Origin: Clavibacter michiganensis subsp. tessellarius | Lineage (GTDB): Bacteria; Actinomycetota; Actinomycetes; Actinomycetales; Microbacteriaceae | Reading direction: 5' to 3' | NCBI RefSeq assembly: GCF_021922985.1 | Contig: NZ_CP040788.1 | Coordinates: 62,001-126,000, forward strand | DNA: 64,000 nucleotides | Shown: positions 27,022 through 36,715 of the stretch, in pieces | Numbering within the stretch: the first letter of the stretch is position 1 | Layout: each line of letters starts with the position of its first letter | Notes under the pieces: generated by a model | What the model saw: only the letters and a program-made list of their open reading frames with translations | Database searches by the model: none | What the model was told of the DNA's origin: nothing | Program-made: the position numbers and the translations under genes

Positions 27022-29564
27022 CAGGTGCGCCCGATGTAGAGCGTCACGGGACCGCCGCTCTGCTGGCCGGCCGCGGGATCCGTGCGGGTCGCCTTGCCGA
27101 TCTGCGAGTTGTCCTGCACCTGCTCCTGGGCCATGGTCACGTTGAAGCCGGCGGACCGCAGGGTCTGGCGGGCGCTCGTCATGTCCTGCCCGCGCACGTC
27201 CGGGACGGTGCCCGGGATGCCCTGCTGCTGCTGGCTCTGGTCGGGCCCGCTGCTGGTGAACACCGTGACGGTGGATCCGCGCGCCGCGTTGGCGCCGGCG
27301 CCGGGGTCGGATCCGGCGACCTGGCCGGCGGGGACGCTCGAGGAGGCGCGCGCGCCGCCCTGCGCGAAGGACAGGCCCGCGCCCTCGATGGCGGACTGGG
27401 CGTCGGCGGGCGACATGCCTGCGACGTCCGGCACCTGCACCGTGGGGGTGCGGGTGAGGTCCGCTGCCGGGCCCGGGAACGCCCCGCCCTTGTAGATCCC
27501 GTTCACGGCCTGCATGAACGGCTTCCACACGGCGAAGCGCGCGGTGGACATGAGCTGGCCGCTCGGGAGCTTGGTCTTGCGCTGCTGGATCTGCTGACCC
27601 GAGGCGCTGCCGACCCAGATGGCCGTCGTGACCTCGGTGCTGGAACCGACGAACCAGGTGTCCTTGGCCCGGTCGGTGGTCCCCGTCTTGCCGATGAGCG
27701 GCGTGCCGTCGTTCGTGTCGCCCGCGGCTCCGGTGGCTCCCATGACCCCCGCGAGGGCGTACGCCGCGGTGTGGGCCACGTCCGGGCTCACGGTCTCCTG
27801 GCACTCGGCGGAGGGCGGCGTGACCTCGGTGTCGTCCGGCAGCACGACCTTGTCGATCATGATCGCCTTGCACGTGGTGCCGTTGTTGGCGACCGTGGCG
27901 TAGGCGGACGCCATCGTGAGCGGAGCGATGTTGTTGCCACCCGAGCCGATGATGTCCGACACGTAGTTCGAGAGCTGCTTCTTGGGATCGGCCTGGTGGA
28001 TGCCGATGTCCTTCGCGGTCTGCGCGATGCCGCACATGTCGAGCTCCGAGGCCATGGCCATGAACGCCGTGTTGGTGGAGTTCGCCGTCCCGGACATGAC
28101 CGTGCGGTTCGCTCCGGGCGCCGCGCCGTCGTTGGTGACGGTGAGCGGCGGCGAGCCCAGGGTGCCGCCCGTGCACGAGTCGCGGAAGTCCTTGCCCGCC
28201 CAGGTGCCCTTGGACGACTGGACGACCTCGTTGACCGAGTGGCCCTCCTTCAGCCACTCGAGGAGGGTGACGAGCTTGTACGTCGACCCCACCTGGAAGC
28301 CGCCGGATCCGCCGTAGTTCTGGTCGGTGTTGTAGTTGACGCTCGTGACGCCGCGCTGGTCGCCGTTGCCGTAGTCGGTGTTCTGCACCATCGCGATGAC
28401 GCGACCGGTCTTGGCCTCGACGCTGGTCATCGCGGATCCCACGTTGATGCTGTTCATCGTGGTGGGGATCTGCTTGCGCATGTCGTCCGTGGCCTTGGCC
28501 TGCAGGTCGAGGTTGAGCGTCGTGTAGATCTTGTAGCCGTTGCGGTTGAGGTTGCGGCGGGCCTCGTCCGGGGTCGCGCCGAACTCCGTGGAGTTCTCCA
28601 CGGTGTACTTCACGGCGTCGCAGAAGTAGGCGGCGCTGGCGGGCTGGGCGGCGTTGCAGCCGCTGACCGACGGCGTGATGGCCGGCGTGACGGGGGTGGC
28701 GATCGCCTCGTCGCGCTGCGCCTGCGTGATGCTGTGGTGCTTCAGCATGTTGTCGATGAGGATGTCGCGCCGCGCCTGGTTGGCCTTGATGTTCTCGGGC
28801 TTGTCGATGCGGAGGGCGGTCGGGTAGTTGACGGTGGCGACGAGGCTCGCGGCCTGGGCGACGGTGAGGTCCTTGGCGTCCACGCCGTAGTAGTACCTCG
28901 CGGCCGACTGGATCCCGTAGACGTTGCCGCCGTAGGTGGCGATGTTGAGGTAGCCGAGCAGGATGTCGTTCTTGGAGAACTTCTTCTCCAGCCCGATCGC
29001 GAGGCGCATCTCCTTGAGCTTCCGCGCGGTCGACTCCTGGGTCGCCTCCTGGTAGGCCTTCTTGCCGGCGTCGGCGTCCGTCTCGGCCAGCGCCTCCGCC
29101 TTCTGCACGAGCACGTTCTTCACGTACTGCATGGTGATGGTGCTCGCGCCCGACTCGACGCCGCCGCCGATGACGTTCTGGGCGAGCGCGCGGAACGTGG
29201 ACTGCACGTCCACCCCGGCGTGCTCGTAGAAGCGGGGGTCCTCGGTGTCGACCGCGGCCGCCTTGGCGTTGTCGGACACCTCGTCCCAGCTGACCTCCTG
29301 GCGGTTCTGCGCGTAGAACTCGGCGAACTTCACCGGCTGGCCGCCCTGCGTCGCGTACAGCTCGGTCTTCTGCGCGAGGTTGTCGATCTGCAGGTAGTCC
29401 GGCAGGTCGTCGAAGATGCCGATGGTGTCGTTGGCCGCGAGGCTCGTGACGGCGATGGCCGGGGTGACCATCGCGGCGACCAGCACGCCGGCGACGACGC
29501 TCATGCCGAGGACGCCCGTGAGCGCGGCGGCGACGCGGCCGGGCGTGTTCTTGGAAGCAGACAT
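27021..29564 (-). CDS. Class A penicillin-binding protein with two PASTA domains (PonA2-like)
   Basis: 847 residues, ATG at 29564 on the minus strand. A membrane anchor (residues about 10-40) is followed by the glycosyltransferase with Glu108 in TEDPRFYEH and GASTITMQYVKN, then the transpeptidase with STYK, STN and KTGT. Two PASTA domains close the protein (VPDVAGMSPADAQSAIEGAG and VPDVRGQDMTSARQTLRSAG starts), a muropeptide/beta-lactam-recognition module. This is the PonA2 arrangement. It makes peptidoglycan at the outer face of the membrane. The downstream phosphoesterase overlaps by one base. The divergent DUF4177-RidA genes are the usual neighbours in mycobacteria as well. Confidence 0.95.
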   Translation of the reverse strand: MSASKNTPGRVAAALTGVLGMSVVAGVLVAAMVTPAIAVTSLAANDTIGIFDDLPDYLQIDNLAQKTELYATQGGQPVKFAEFYAQNRQEVSWDEVSDNAKAAAVDTEDPRFYEHAGVDVQSTFRALAQNVIGGGVESGASTITMQYVKNVLVQKAEALAETDADAGKKAYQEATQESTARKLKEMRLAIGLEKKFSKNDILLGYLNIATYGGNVYGIQSAARYYYGVDAKDLTVAQAASLVATVNYPTALRIDKPENIKANQARRDILIDNMLKHHSITQAQRDEAIATPVTPAITPSVSGCNAAQPASAAYFCDAVKYTVENSTEFGATPDEARRNLNRNGYKIYTTLNLDLQAKATDDMRKQIPTTMNSINVGSAMTSVEAKTGRVIAMVQNTDYGNGDQRGVTSVNYNTDQNYGGSGGFQVGSTYKLVTLLEWLKEGHSVNEVVQSSKGTWAGKDFRDSCTGGTLGSPPLTVTNDGAAPGANRTVMSGTANSTNTAFMAMASELDMCGIAQTAKDIGIHQADPKKQLSNYVSDIIGSGGNNIAPLTMASAYATVANNGTTCKAIMIDKVVLPDDTEVTPPSAECQETVSPDVAHTAAYALAGVMGATGAAGDTNDGTPLIGKTGTTDRAKDTWFVGSSTEVTTAIWVGSASGQQIQQRKTKLPSGQLMSTARFAVWKPFMQAVNGIYKGGAFPGPAADLTRTPTVQVPDVAGMSPADAQSAIEGAGLSFAQGGARASSSVPAGQVAGSDPGAGANAARGSTVTVFTSSGPDQSQQQQGIPGTVPDVRGQDMTSARQTLRSAGFNVTMAQEQVQDNSQIGKATRTDPAAGQQSGGPVTLYIGRT

Positions 29565-29571
29565 AGACTCC

Positions 29572-29577
29572 AGAGTA
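29572..29577 (-). promoter_or_regulatory. -10 box of ponA2-like gene (leaderless)
   Basis: Minus strand TACTCT is followed by 7 bases (GGAGTCT) and the ATG at 29564. Confidence 0.5.
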
Positions 29578-29669
29578 CGGGAAGGGTGTATGGGAACCCG
29601 TGAGACCTGTGCGCCGGCCGCCCGCGCCCGTCCCGTCATGCATCCAGACCCGACCGGCAAGGAGCCGAG

Positions 29670-29852
29670 ATGACCGCAACGCCCGGGCAGTGGGAGTACC
29701 TCACCACGCCGCTGATGATCCACAACACCGCCGCCATCCTGAACACCTGGGGATCGCAGGGCTGGGAGCTCGTGCAGGTCGTCACCGGCCCCGAGGGCGG
29801 GCTCGTCGCGTACATGAAGCGCCCGGTCGCCGGCGCGGAGCACGGCGCCTGA
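29670..29852 (+). CDS. DUF4177 family small protein
   Basis: 60 residues, ATG behind AAGGAG. The sequence WEYLTTPLMIHNTAAILNTW, followed by GSQGWELVQV, is the DUF4177 core: a small alpha/beta fold of unknown role. Its stop shares bases with the RidA start (TGATG), so the two are co-translated. The same pair sits beside ponA2-type genes in mycobacteria, which supports both the call and the organism group. Confidence 0.85.
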   Translation: MTATPGQWEYLTTPLMIHNTAAILNTWGSQGWELVQVVTGPEGGLVAYMKRPVAGAEHGA

Positions 29853-30316
29853 TGGGCGCCATCGCCGACCGGCTGGCCGAGCTCGGGATCGAGCTGCCCG
29901 CGGTCGCCGCGCCCGTCGCCGCCTACGTCCCCGCCGTCGTCCACGGCGGCCTCGTCTACACGAGCGGCCAGCTGCCGTTCGTCGACGGCGCGCTCGCCGC
30001 GACCGGCAAGGTCGGCGCCGGGGTGTCGCCGGAGGACGCGAAGGCGCACGCCCGCACCTGCGCGTTGAACGGCCTCGCGGCGGCGGCGGATGCGGCGGGC
30101 GGCCTCGACCGCATCGCGCGCGTCGTCAAGGTCACGGGCTTCGTCGCCTCCGCGGAGGGCTTCACCGGCCAGCCCGGCGTGATCAACGGCGCCAGCGAGG
30201 TGCTGGGGGAGATCCTCGGCGACGCGGGCATCCACGCGCGCTCCGCCGTGGGCGTCGCCGAGCTGCCGCTCGGAGCGCCCGTCGAGGTCGAGCTCGTGGT
30301 GGCGCTCGTCGAGTAG
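29852..30316 (+). CDS. RidA-family (YjgF/YER057c) protein
   Basis: 154 residues from the ATG overlapping the DUF4177 stop. Family features include YVPAVVHGGLVYTSGQLP near the N-terminus and the C-terminal stretch from AHARTCALNGLAAA to ARSAVGVAELPLGAPVEVE. RidA hydrolyses reactive enamine/imine intermediates; this subgroup differs from E. coli RidA at the C-terminal end (no IEAIA-type ending), so the substrate is uncertain. Converges on acs with a very long terminator between. Confidence 0.88.
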   Translation: MGAIADRLAELGIELPAVAAPVAAYVPAVVHGGLVYTSGQLPFVDGALAATGKVGAGVSPEDAKAHARTCALNGLAAAADAAGGLDRIARVVKVTGFVASAEGFTGQPGVINGASEVLGEILGDAGIHARSAVGVAELPLGAPVEVELVVALVE

Positions 30317-30332
30317 TCGCCGCCCGCCGCGG

Positions 30333-30387
30333 CCGGGACGTGAGGAGGGCCGGGTGCGCATCGCACCCGGCCCTCCTCACGTCCCGG
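30333..30387. terminator. Long bidirectional terminator between RidA and acs
   Basis: A perfect 26-bp stem (30333-30358 with 30362-30387) and a CAT loop, the longest simple hairpin noticed in the window. Confidence 0.9.
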
Positions 30388-30400
30388 TCGTCCGCGCGGA

Positions 30401-32434
<2,034 letters not shown>

Positions 32435-32454
32435 CGTCATCCTCTCCGCGCACC

Positions 32455-32460
32455 ACGTTA
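32455..32460 (-). promoter_or_regulatory. -10 box of acs
   Basis: TAACGT on the minus strand, with a short leader of about 14 bases holding the Shine-Dalgarno. Confidence 0.45.
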
Positions 32461-32570
32461 GCGGTGGTCGAGCGGCTGCCGGAGGATCCGGGGGGAGCAG
32501 CCTGGCCGGGAGACCGGTGTGGGAACGGCCAGAACACGCACAACCCTCCCGTCGCGGGAGGCGCCCGGCG

Positions 32571-32576
32571 TATGCT
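32571..32576 (+). promoter_or_regulatory. -10 box of 6C RNA
   Basis: TATGCT, about 7 bases before the first stem of the RNA. Confidence 0.6.
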
Positions 32577-32582
32577 CGGGGA

Positions 32583-32680
32583 CGTCGGGCCAAGTCCGAC
32601 GTGTGGCGACTCCAGGATTCCCCCGATCCGTCGTCACGTGGCGGCGCCCGTTCCCCCGATGGGCGCCGCCCCTCTTCTTC
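32583..32680 (+). ncRNA. 6C-type small RNA
   Basis: A short unit with its own promoter and terminator. Two hairpins each show the loop TTCCCCCGAT: the first has nested stems ACGTG/CACGT, CGAC/GTCG and GGAT/ATCC (32599-32639); the second is a perfect 10-bp stem 32640-32649/32661-32670 followed by a pyrimidine-rich CCTCTTCTTCCCT tail. An alternative 5' hairpin ACGTCGG/CCGACGT is at 32582-32602. This is the actinobacterial 6C layout (two C-rich loops), known from next to pilus/ParA genes, and it lies directly before the Tad locus here. Each loop has 5 Cs rather than 6. Confidence 0.8.
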
Positions 32681-32753
32681 CCTCCCCAGGCGCGGATGGT
32701 TGCGCGCCGTCCCGATCGATCGCGACCAGGCGGTTCCGCGCCGCGCGGGTCCC

Positions 32754-32759
32754 TAGCCT
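32754..32759 (+). promoter_or_regulatory. -10 box of the Tad operon (leaderless)
   Basis: TAGCCT is followed by 6 bases and the ATG at 32766. Confidence 0.5.
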
Positions 32760-32765
32760 CCGCGC

Positions 32766-34103
32766 ATGGATGAGCAGCGGGGGCGGACGGGCGGCCGTGG
32801 GGTCGGGGTCGGGATGCGCAGCGGCGGGCGGTCGGGTCCGTCCGGTCTGTCGGGCAGGTCGGCGGCTGTGCCGGCGGCAGGGGTGGCGGGGGCTGCGACG
32901 AGCGCGGCCTTCGTGCCGCGACCCCGGCGGGTGCCGCCCGACGGCGGTGGCGTCGGTGTCGCGTCGCCCGGTCGCACCGCGGACGCCGTCTCGATCACGG
33001 GCGGAGCGGTGGGGTCGTGCGTGGATCCGGGATCGGGCGCGCTCGCGGCGATCCGCGGGCCCGGAGCGACGGCGGCGGTCGGGGCGACGACGGCGGTCGG
33101 GGCGCGACATGCGCCGGACGCGTTCGGCGTGCTCGCCCACCTCGTCCGGGACCCGCGCACGACCGACGTCTTCGTCAACGGCGACGGCGAGGTGTGGGTC
33201 GACCGGGGTGCCGGCATGGAGCGCCTCCCGGCCGTCGACCTCGGCGGCGAGTCCGCCGTGCGCGCGCTGGCGGTGCGGCTCGCATCCGAGGGCGGTCGGC
33301 ACCTCGACGAGGCGGCGCCCTGCGTCGACGTGCGCATCGGGGACGGCATGCGGGTCCATGCTGTGCTCCCGCCGGTGTCCACCCGAGGGACGCTGCTGTC
33401 GATCCGCCTCCCCGCCCGATCACGCCCGACGATGGACGCGCTCGACGCCGCGGATGCCTTCCCTCCCGGCTGCCGCGCGCTCCTCGAGGAGGCCGTGCGA
33501 CGGCGCACGAACCTCCTCGTCACGGGGGCCGGCGGCAGCGGCAAGACCACGTTGCTCGGGGCGCTGCTCGCGCGCGCGGATCCGCGGGAGCGGATCGTGC
33601 TCGTCGAGGACGTCGCCGAGCTCCGCATCCGGCACCCGCACGTGGTGTCGCTCGAGGCGCGCCAGGCGAACATCGAGGGCGCGGGCGAGCTCCCGCTGCC
33701 CCGGCTCGTGCGGGAGGCCCTGCGGATGCGACCCGATCGGCTCGTGGTGGGGGAGTGCCGCGGCAGCGAAATCCGCGAGCTGCTCGGCGCCCTCAACACG
33801 GGGCACGACGGCGGGGCCGGCACCCTGCACGCGAACGGCATCGTCGACGTGCCGTCGCGGTTGGAGGCACTCGGCGCGCTCGCCGGCATGGACGCCGTCG
33901 CGATCGCACGTCAGGCGGTCAGCGCCATCGGGCTGGTCGTGCACCTGGCCCGCACGCCGTCCGGCCGTCGCGTGGTCGGCGCGGGTCGGTTCGCGACGGC
34001 CCAGGACGGGCGGCTCCGCATCGTGCCGGTCCGCTGGGAGGGCGGCGCCGTCCGTCCGGCCGTCGAGGCGGGGCGCGGCGTGGCGGGCGGAGGATCCGCA
34101 TGA
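32766..34103 (+). CDS. Tad/Flp pilus assembly ATPase (TadA/CpaF type)
   Basis: 445 residues. The first 110 residues are Gly/Ala/Val-rich and low in complexity. The secretion ATPase core follows: TDVFVNGDGEVWVDRG, Walker A TGAGGSGKTTLL, Walker B region IVLVEDVAELR, then VVGECRGSEIRELLGALNTGHDG with the catalytic Glu and the His box. It powers assembly or secretion of a Flp-type pilus through the inner-membrane platform encoded next. The stop overlaps the next start (ATGA). It corresponds to Rv3659c of the mycobacterial Rv3654c-Rv3660c cluster. Confidence 0.9.
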   Translation: MDEQRGRTGGRGVGVGMRSGGRSGPSGLSGRSAAVPAAGVAGAATSAAFVPRPRRVPPDGGGVGVASPGRTADAVSITGGAVGSCVDPGSGALAAIRGPGATAAVGATTAVGARHAPDAFGVLAHLVRDPRTTDVFVNGDGEVWVDRGAGMERLPAVDLGGESAVRALAVRLASEGGRHLDEAAPCVDVRIGDGMRVHAVLPPVSTRGTLLSIRLPARSRPTMDALDAADAFPPGCRALLEEAVRRRTNLLVTGAGGSGKTTLLGALLARADPRERIVLVEDVAELRIRHPHVVSLEARQANIEGAGELPLPRLVREALRMRPDRLVVGECRGSEIRELLGALNTGHDGGAGTLHANGIVDVPSRLEALGALAGMDAVAIARQAVSAIGLVVHLARTPSGRRVVGAGRFATAQDGRLRIVPVRWEGGAVRPAVEAGRGVAGGGSA

Positions 34104-35101
34104 TCCGGGTCGGCCGCGGTCGCGGGCGCGGGCGCGCAGCCGCGGGTGGTGCGGGCGTGGAGGAGGTCGAGGATATCGCCGCGTCGGTCCGCCGCATGGC
34201 CGTGCTCCTCCGCGCCGGGCTGCACCCCGAGCGGGCGTGGGAGCAGCTCGCGCCGCCGGGGCCCCGGCCGAGGCGGTCCGACGATGCGGTGCAGGCGGTC
34301 GTGCGGGAGGTCGCGGCCGGCCCGCGCTCCCTCTCCCTGGCGGAGCGCATCGCCCGCGCCGCATGCCGCGACGAGGCGGCCGGCCACGCCGACGCCGCCC
34401 GCTCCTGGCGTGCGCTCGCCGCCGCGCTCGAGGTGGCCGACCGCACGGGGGCGCCCCTCGCGGCGGCGCTCTCGCGGCTCGCGGACGCCCTCGTCGCCGT
34501 CGGCCGGGTGCGGCGCGATGCGGGCACGGCGCTCGCGGGTCCCGTCGCCACGGCGCGGACGGTGCTGCTCCTGCCGGGGGCGGGGCTCCTGCTCGCCGCC
34601 GGGCTCGGGTTCGATCCCCTGCGCGTCCTCCTCACGACCGTGCCGGGCGCCGCCTGCCTCGTGGTCGGCGCCTCGCTGGTGGTCCTCGGCTGGCGGTGGA
34701 ACCGTCGGCTGGTCCGGGCGGCGATGCCCTCGGATCCGGCGCCCGGCCTCGTGCTGGACCTCGTCGCGACGGCCATGGCCGGAGGATCGTCCGTGCCCCG
34801 GGCCACCTCCGTGGTCCGCGTCGCGTGCGAGCGGACCGGTCTCCCCGTCGGGTCGGACCTCGAGCGCGTCCGCGAGGTCGTCGCCGCCGCGACGCGCACG
34901 GGCGCTCCCGTGGCGGTGCTCCTCCGCGGCGAGGCGGATCGGGCGCGACGCGACGCGTCCACGTGGGCGGAGCGGGCGGCTGCCCGGCTGGGGGCGCGGT
35001 TGATGCTCCCCCTCGGGGCCTGCATCCTGCCCGCCTTCCTCGCGGTGGGCGTCGTCCCGATGCTCATGGCGGTCGTGTCCTCAACACTCGGCCGTCGGTG
35101 A
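34100..35101 (+). CDS. Tad platform protein, apparent TadB-TadC fusion (T2SSF family)
   Basis: 333 residues from an overlapping ATG. Two copies of the same layout are visible: a soluble helical part (ASVRRMAVLLRAGLHPERAW...VADRTGAPLAAALSRLADA), two hydrophobic segments (about residues 150-200), then a second helical part (VLDLVATAMAGGSSVPRA...AATRTGAPVAVLLRGEAD) and a C-terminal hydrophobic pair (LMLPLGACILPAFLAVGVVP region). Separate tadB and tadC genes are normal; here one gene supplies both halves. It is the membrane platform on which the ATPase acts. Confidence 0.8.
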   Translation: MIRVGRGRGRGRAAAGGAGVEEVEDIAASVRRMAVLLRAGLHPERAWEQLAPPGPRPRRSDDAVQAVVREVAAGPRSLSLAERIARAACRDEAAGHADAARSWRALAAALEVADRTGAPLAAALSRLADALVAVGRVRRDAGTALAGPVATARTVLLLPGAGLLLAAGLGFDPLRVLLTTVPGAACLVVGASLVVLGWRWNRRLVRAAMPSDPAPGLVLDLVATAMAGGSSVPRATSVVRVACERTGLPVGSDLERVREVVAAATRTGAPVAVLLRGEADRARRDASTWAERAAARLGARLMLPLGACILPAFLAVGVVPMLMAVVSSTLGRR

Positions 35102-35229
35102 GGGACTCCACCGGCAGCGGGCGGGAGGGTCGCCGACCGCCACGACGCGGGCATGGTGACCACCTGGCCGACAGGCGGCCGGGATCAGGACGGCGCGAGC
35201 GGGAGCTCCGCCGAAGGAGGGCGAAGGAC

Positions 35230-35625
35230 ATGTCTCGGATCGAGGAGAGCGGTGGAGCGGTGGTCGTGGAGCGCAGGGAGTCGGGGTCGACGGGGAACGG
35301 GGAGCGCGCCGTCTGGCCGCTGACGGCGGCAGCGTCGTCGGAGCGAGGATCGGGCGACGCTCGCGCCGAGTCCGCGTGCTGCGCGTGCATCGGGGCCGCG
35401 CGCCCCGCCGCGCCGGCGCCCGTGTCGACGCGCGTGGTGCTCGCCGCCCGGCGCGCCGTGCGCGCATGCGTCCCCGGGGACGGAGGCGCGGCGACCGCGG
35501 AGTACGCCATCGCGACCATGGCCGCCGTCGCGTTCGCGGGGCTGCTCGTGGTCATCCTGCAGAGCGACGAGGTGCGGGGGATGCTCCTCGACCTCGTCCG
35601 ACGCGCCCTCACGTACGACCGGTGA
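35230..35625 (+). CDS. DUF4244 Flp-pilin-like protein
   Basis: 131 residues from the ATG at 35230 (GGAGG at 35216 and GAAGG at 35224 upstream). Only the last 50 residues are family-like: GGAATAEYAIATMAAVAFAG with a hydrophobic helix, then VRGMLLDLVRRALTYDR. This is the pilin-type N-terminal helix of DUF4244 in actinobacterial Tad loci. The preceding 80 residues, with a CCAC cluster, are unusual; a later start such as the GTG at 35421 would give a normal-sized protein. The stop overlaps the tadE-like start (GTGA). Confidence 0.75.
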   Translation: MSRIEESGGAVVVERRESGSTGNGERAVWPLTAAASSERGSGDARAESACCACIGAARPAAPAPVSTRVVLAARRAVRACVPGDGGAATAEYAIATMAAVAFAGLLVVILQSDEVRGMLLDLVRRALTYDR

Positions 35626-36020
35626 GGGGCGTCGCGCATGCTCCTCACCAGGTCGGGCCGGTGCGTCCCGTCGTGCCGGGGGACCTCGGGGCCGCGGCCG
35701 CGGAGGTCGCGGTGGTCCTCCCGGCAGTCGTCCTCGTGCTGGGGCTGTGCCTCGGAGCGGTGCAGACGGTGGGCCAGCAGGTGGCGCTCACCTCGGCCGC
35801 CGAGGAGGCGGCGCGGAGCCTCGGCCGAGGCGAGACTCCCGACACCGCGGCCGCGCGCATCGAGGGAGCCGCATCCGGCGCCTCCCTCGAGGTCGAGCAT
35901 CGGGGGCATGACGTCTGCGTGCACCTGACCGCATCCAGCCGCTTCGCCCCTGCGGCCGCCGCGGGCGTGGTCGTGCAGGCGCGGGGGTGCGCGCGGCAGG
36001 AGGACACCGATGGGCCGTGA
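35622..36020 (+). CDS. TadE-family pilus protein
   Basis: 132 residues from a GTG overlapping the DUF4244 stop. One membrane helix (AAEVAVVLPAVVLVLGLCLGA, residues about 28-48) with the TadE-type AAAEVAVVLP start is followed by a short outer domain holding two cysteines. TadE-like proteins are minor pseudopilins of Tad systems. It overlaps the next gene by 11 bases. Confidence 0.8.
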   Translation: MRGVAHAPHQVGPVRPVVPGDLGAAAAEVAVVLPAVVLVLGLCLGAVQTVGQQVALTSAAEEAARSLGRGETPDTAAARIEGAASGASLEVEHRGHDVCVHLTASSRFAPAAAAGVVVQARGCARQEDTDGP

Positions 36021-36387
36021 CGATGACTCGGGCTCGGGCTCGGTGCTGGCGGTCGGACTCATCGGGGCGGTGGCGGCGCTCGGGTTCGCCACGATGTCCG
36101 TCTCGGCCCTCCTGGTCGACCGGGCGGTCGCGGCGGGGGCGGCGGACTCCGCCGCCCTCGCCGCGGCGGACGCGGCCGCCGGGTACGTCAGCGGTGCGCC
36201 CTGCGACGCCGCGGAGGAGCTCATGGCACCCGTGGGCACGGAGCTCGTCGGATGCGCGGTCGACGGGACGACGGCGGACGTCCGCGTCCGTGTCCCCGGC
36301 ACCCCGTTCGGGGTGCCGGTCACCGCTCGGGCGAGGGCGGGTCAGCCGGACGAGCGCATCGCAGGTGCCATGGATCCCGACCCGTGA
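36010..36387 (+). CDS. Rv3654c-like TadE-neighbourhood secreted protein
   Basis: 125 residues, ATG at 36010 preceded by CAGGAGG inside the tadE-like gene. An N-terminal hydrophobic helix (SVLAVGLIGAVAALGFATMS) follows an acidic/Ser start (GRDDDSGSGS), giving the Gly-rich TadE/TadG-like entry (helicase/secretion-neighborhood family). Two cysteines (APCDAA and VGCAVD) may pair outside the cell. Last gene of the Tad operon; the DEAD-box helicase often found beside it is absent from this window. Confidence 0.75.
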   Translation: MGRDDDSGSGSVLAVGLIGAVAALGFATMSVSALLVDRAVAAGAADSAALAAADAAAGYVSGAPCDAAEELMAPVGTELVGCAVDGTTADVRVRVPGTPFGVPVTARARAGQPDERIAGAMDPDP

Positions 36388-36403
36388 TCCGGCCGCTCGC
36401 GCC

Positions 36404-36502
36404 TCAGCGGCCGTCGGCGCCGTCGCGGAACCGCCGCACCAGCACGGCGCCGAAGGCACCGGCGAGCAGCACCAGAGCGAACACCCCGAGCACCAGTCCC
36501 AT
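36404..36502 (-). CDS. Putative 32-residue membrane peptide
   Basis: ATG at 36502 (minus): a hydrophobic stretch MGLVLGVFALVLLAGAFGAV is followed by a basic/acidic tail (RRFRDGADGR), the form of a single-span N-out/C-in peptide. Third positions are GC-rich throughout. It lies in the gap between the Tad operon and topA. No family is recognised. Confidence 0.45.
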   Translation of the reverse strand: MGLVLGVFALVLLAGAFGAVLVRRFRDGADGR

Positions 36503-36597
36503 GGCTGCATGCTAGGTGCTCGGGAGGCCCCTGCCGAGCTCGGAGGGGGCCGTGTCCGACCGCCTCCGGGATTAGGTGCACGGTCGGTGCTCGTGTG

Positions 36598-36603
36598 TAT
36601 GGT
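36598..36603 (+). promoter_or_regulatory. -10 box of the topA operon
   Basis: TATGGT, about 112 bases before the topA start, giving a leader of roughly 105 bases that ends in TATATAAGGAG. Confidence 0.5.
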
Positions 36604-36715
36604 GTGCCTTGTCGGGGACCCCGCCGCACGTCGCCCGGAGCGCATCCCGTGCCGGCACGCATCCCGCAACCCGGGCCGGACACCGGCCCCCGCGAACGCA
36701 TATATAAGGAGTCAC

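Noticed and set aside
26077..29679. One 1200-codon minus frame as a single fused PBP-phosphoesterase
   Set aside because: The PBP motifs are in another frame and the phosphoesterase has a natural start at the TGATG overlap.
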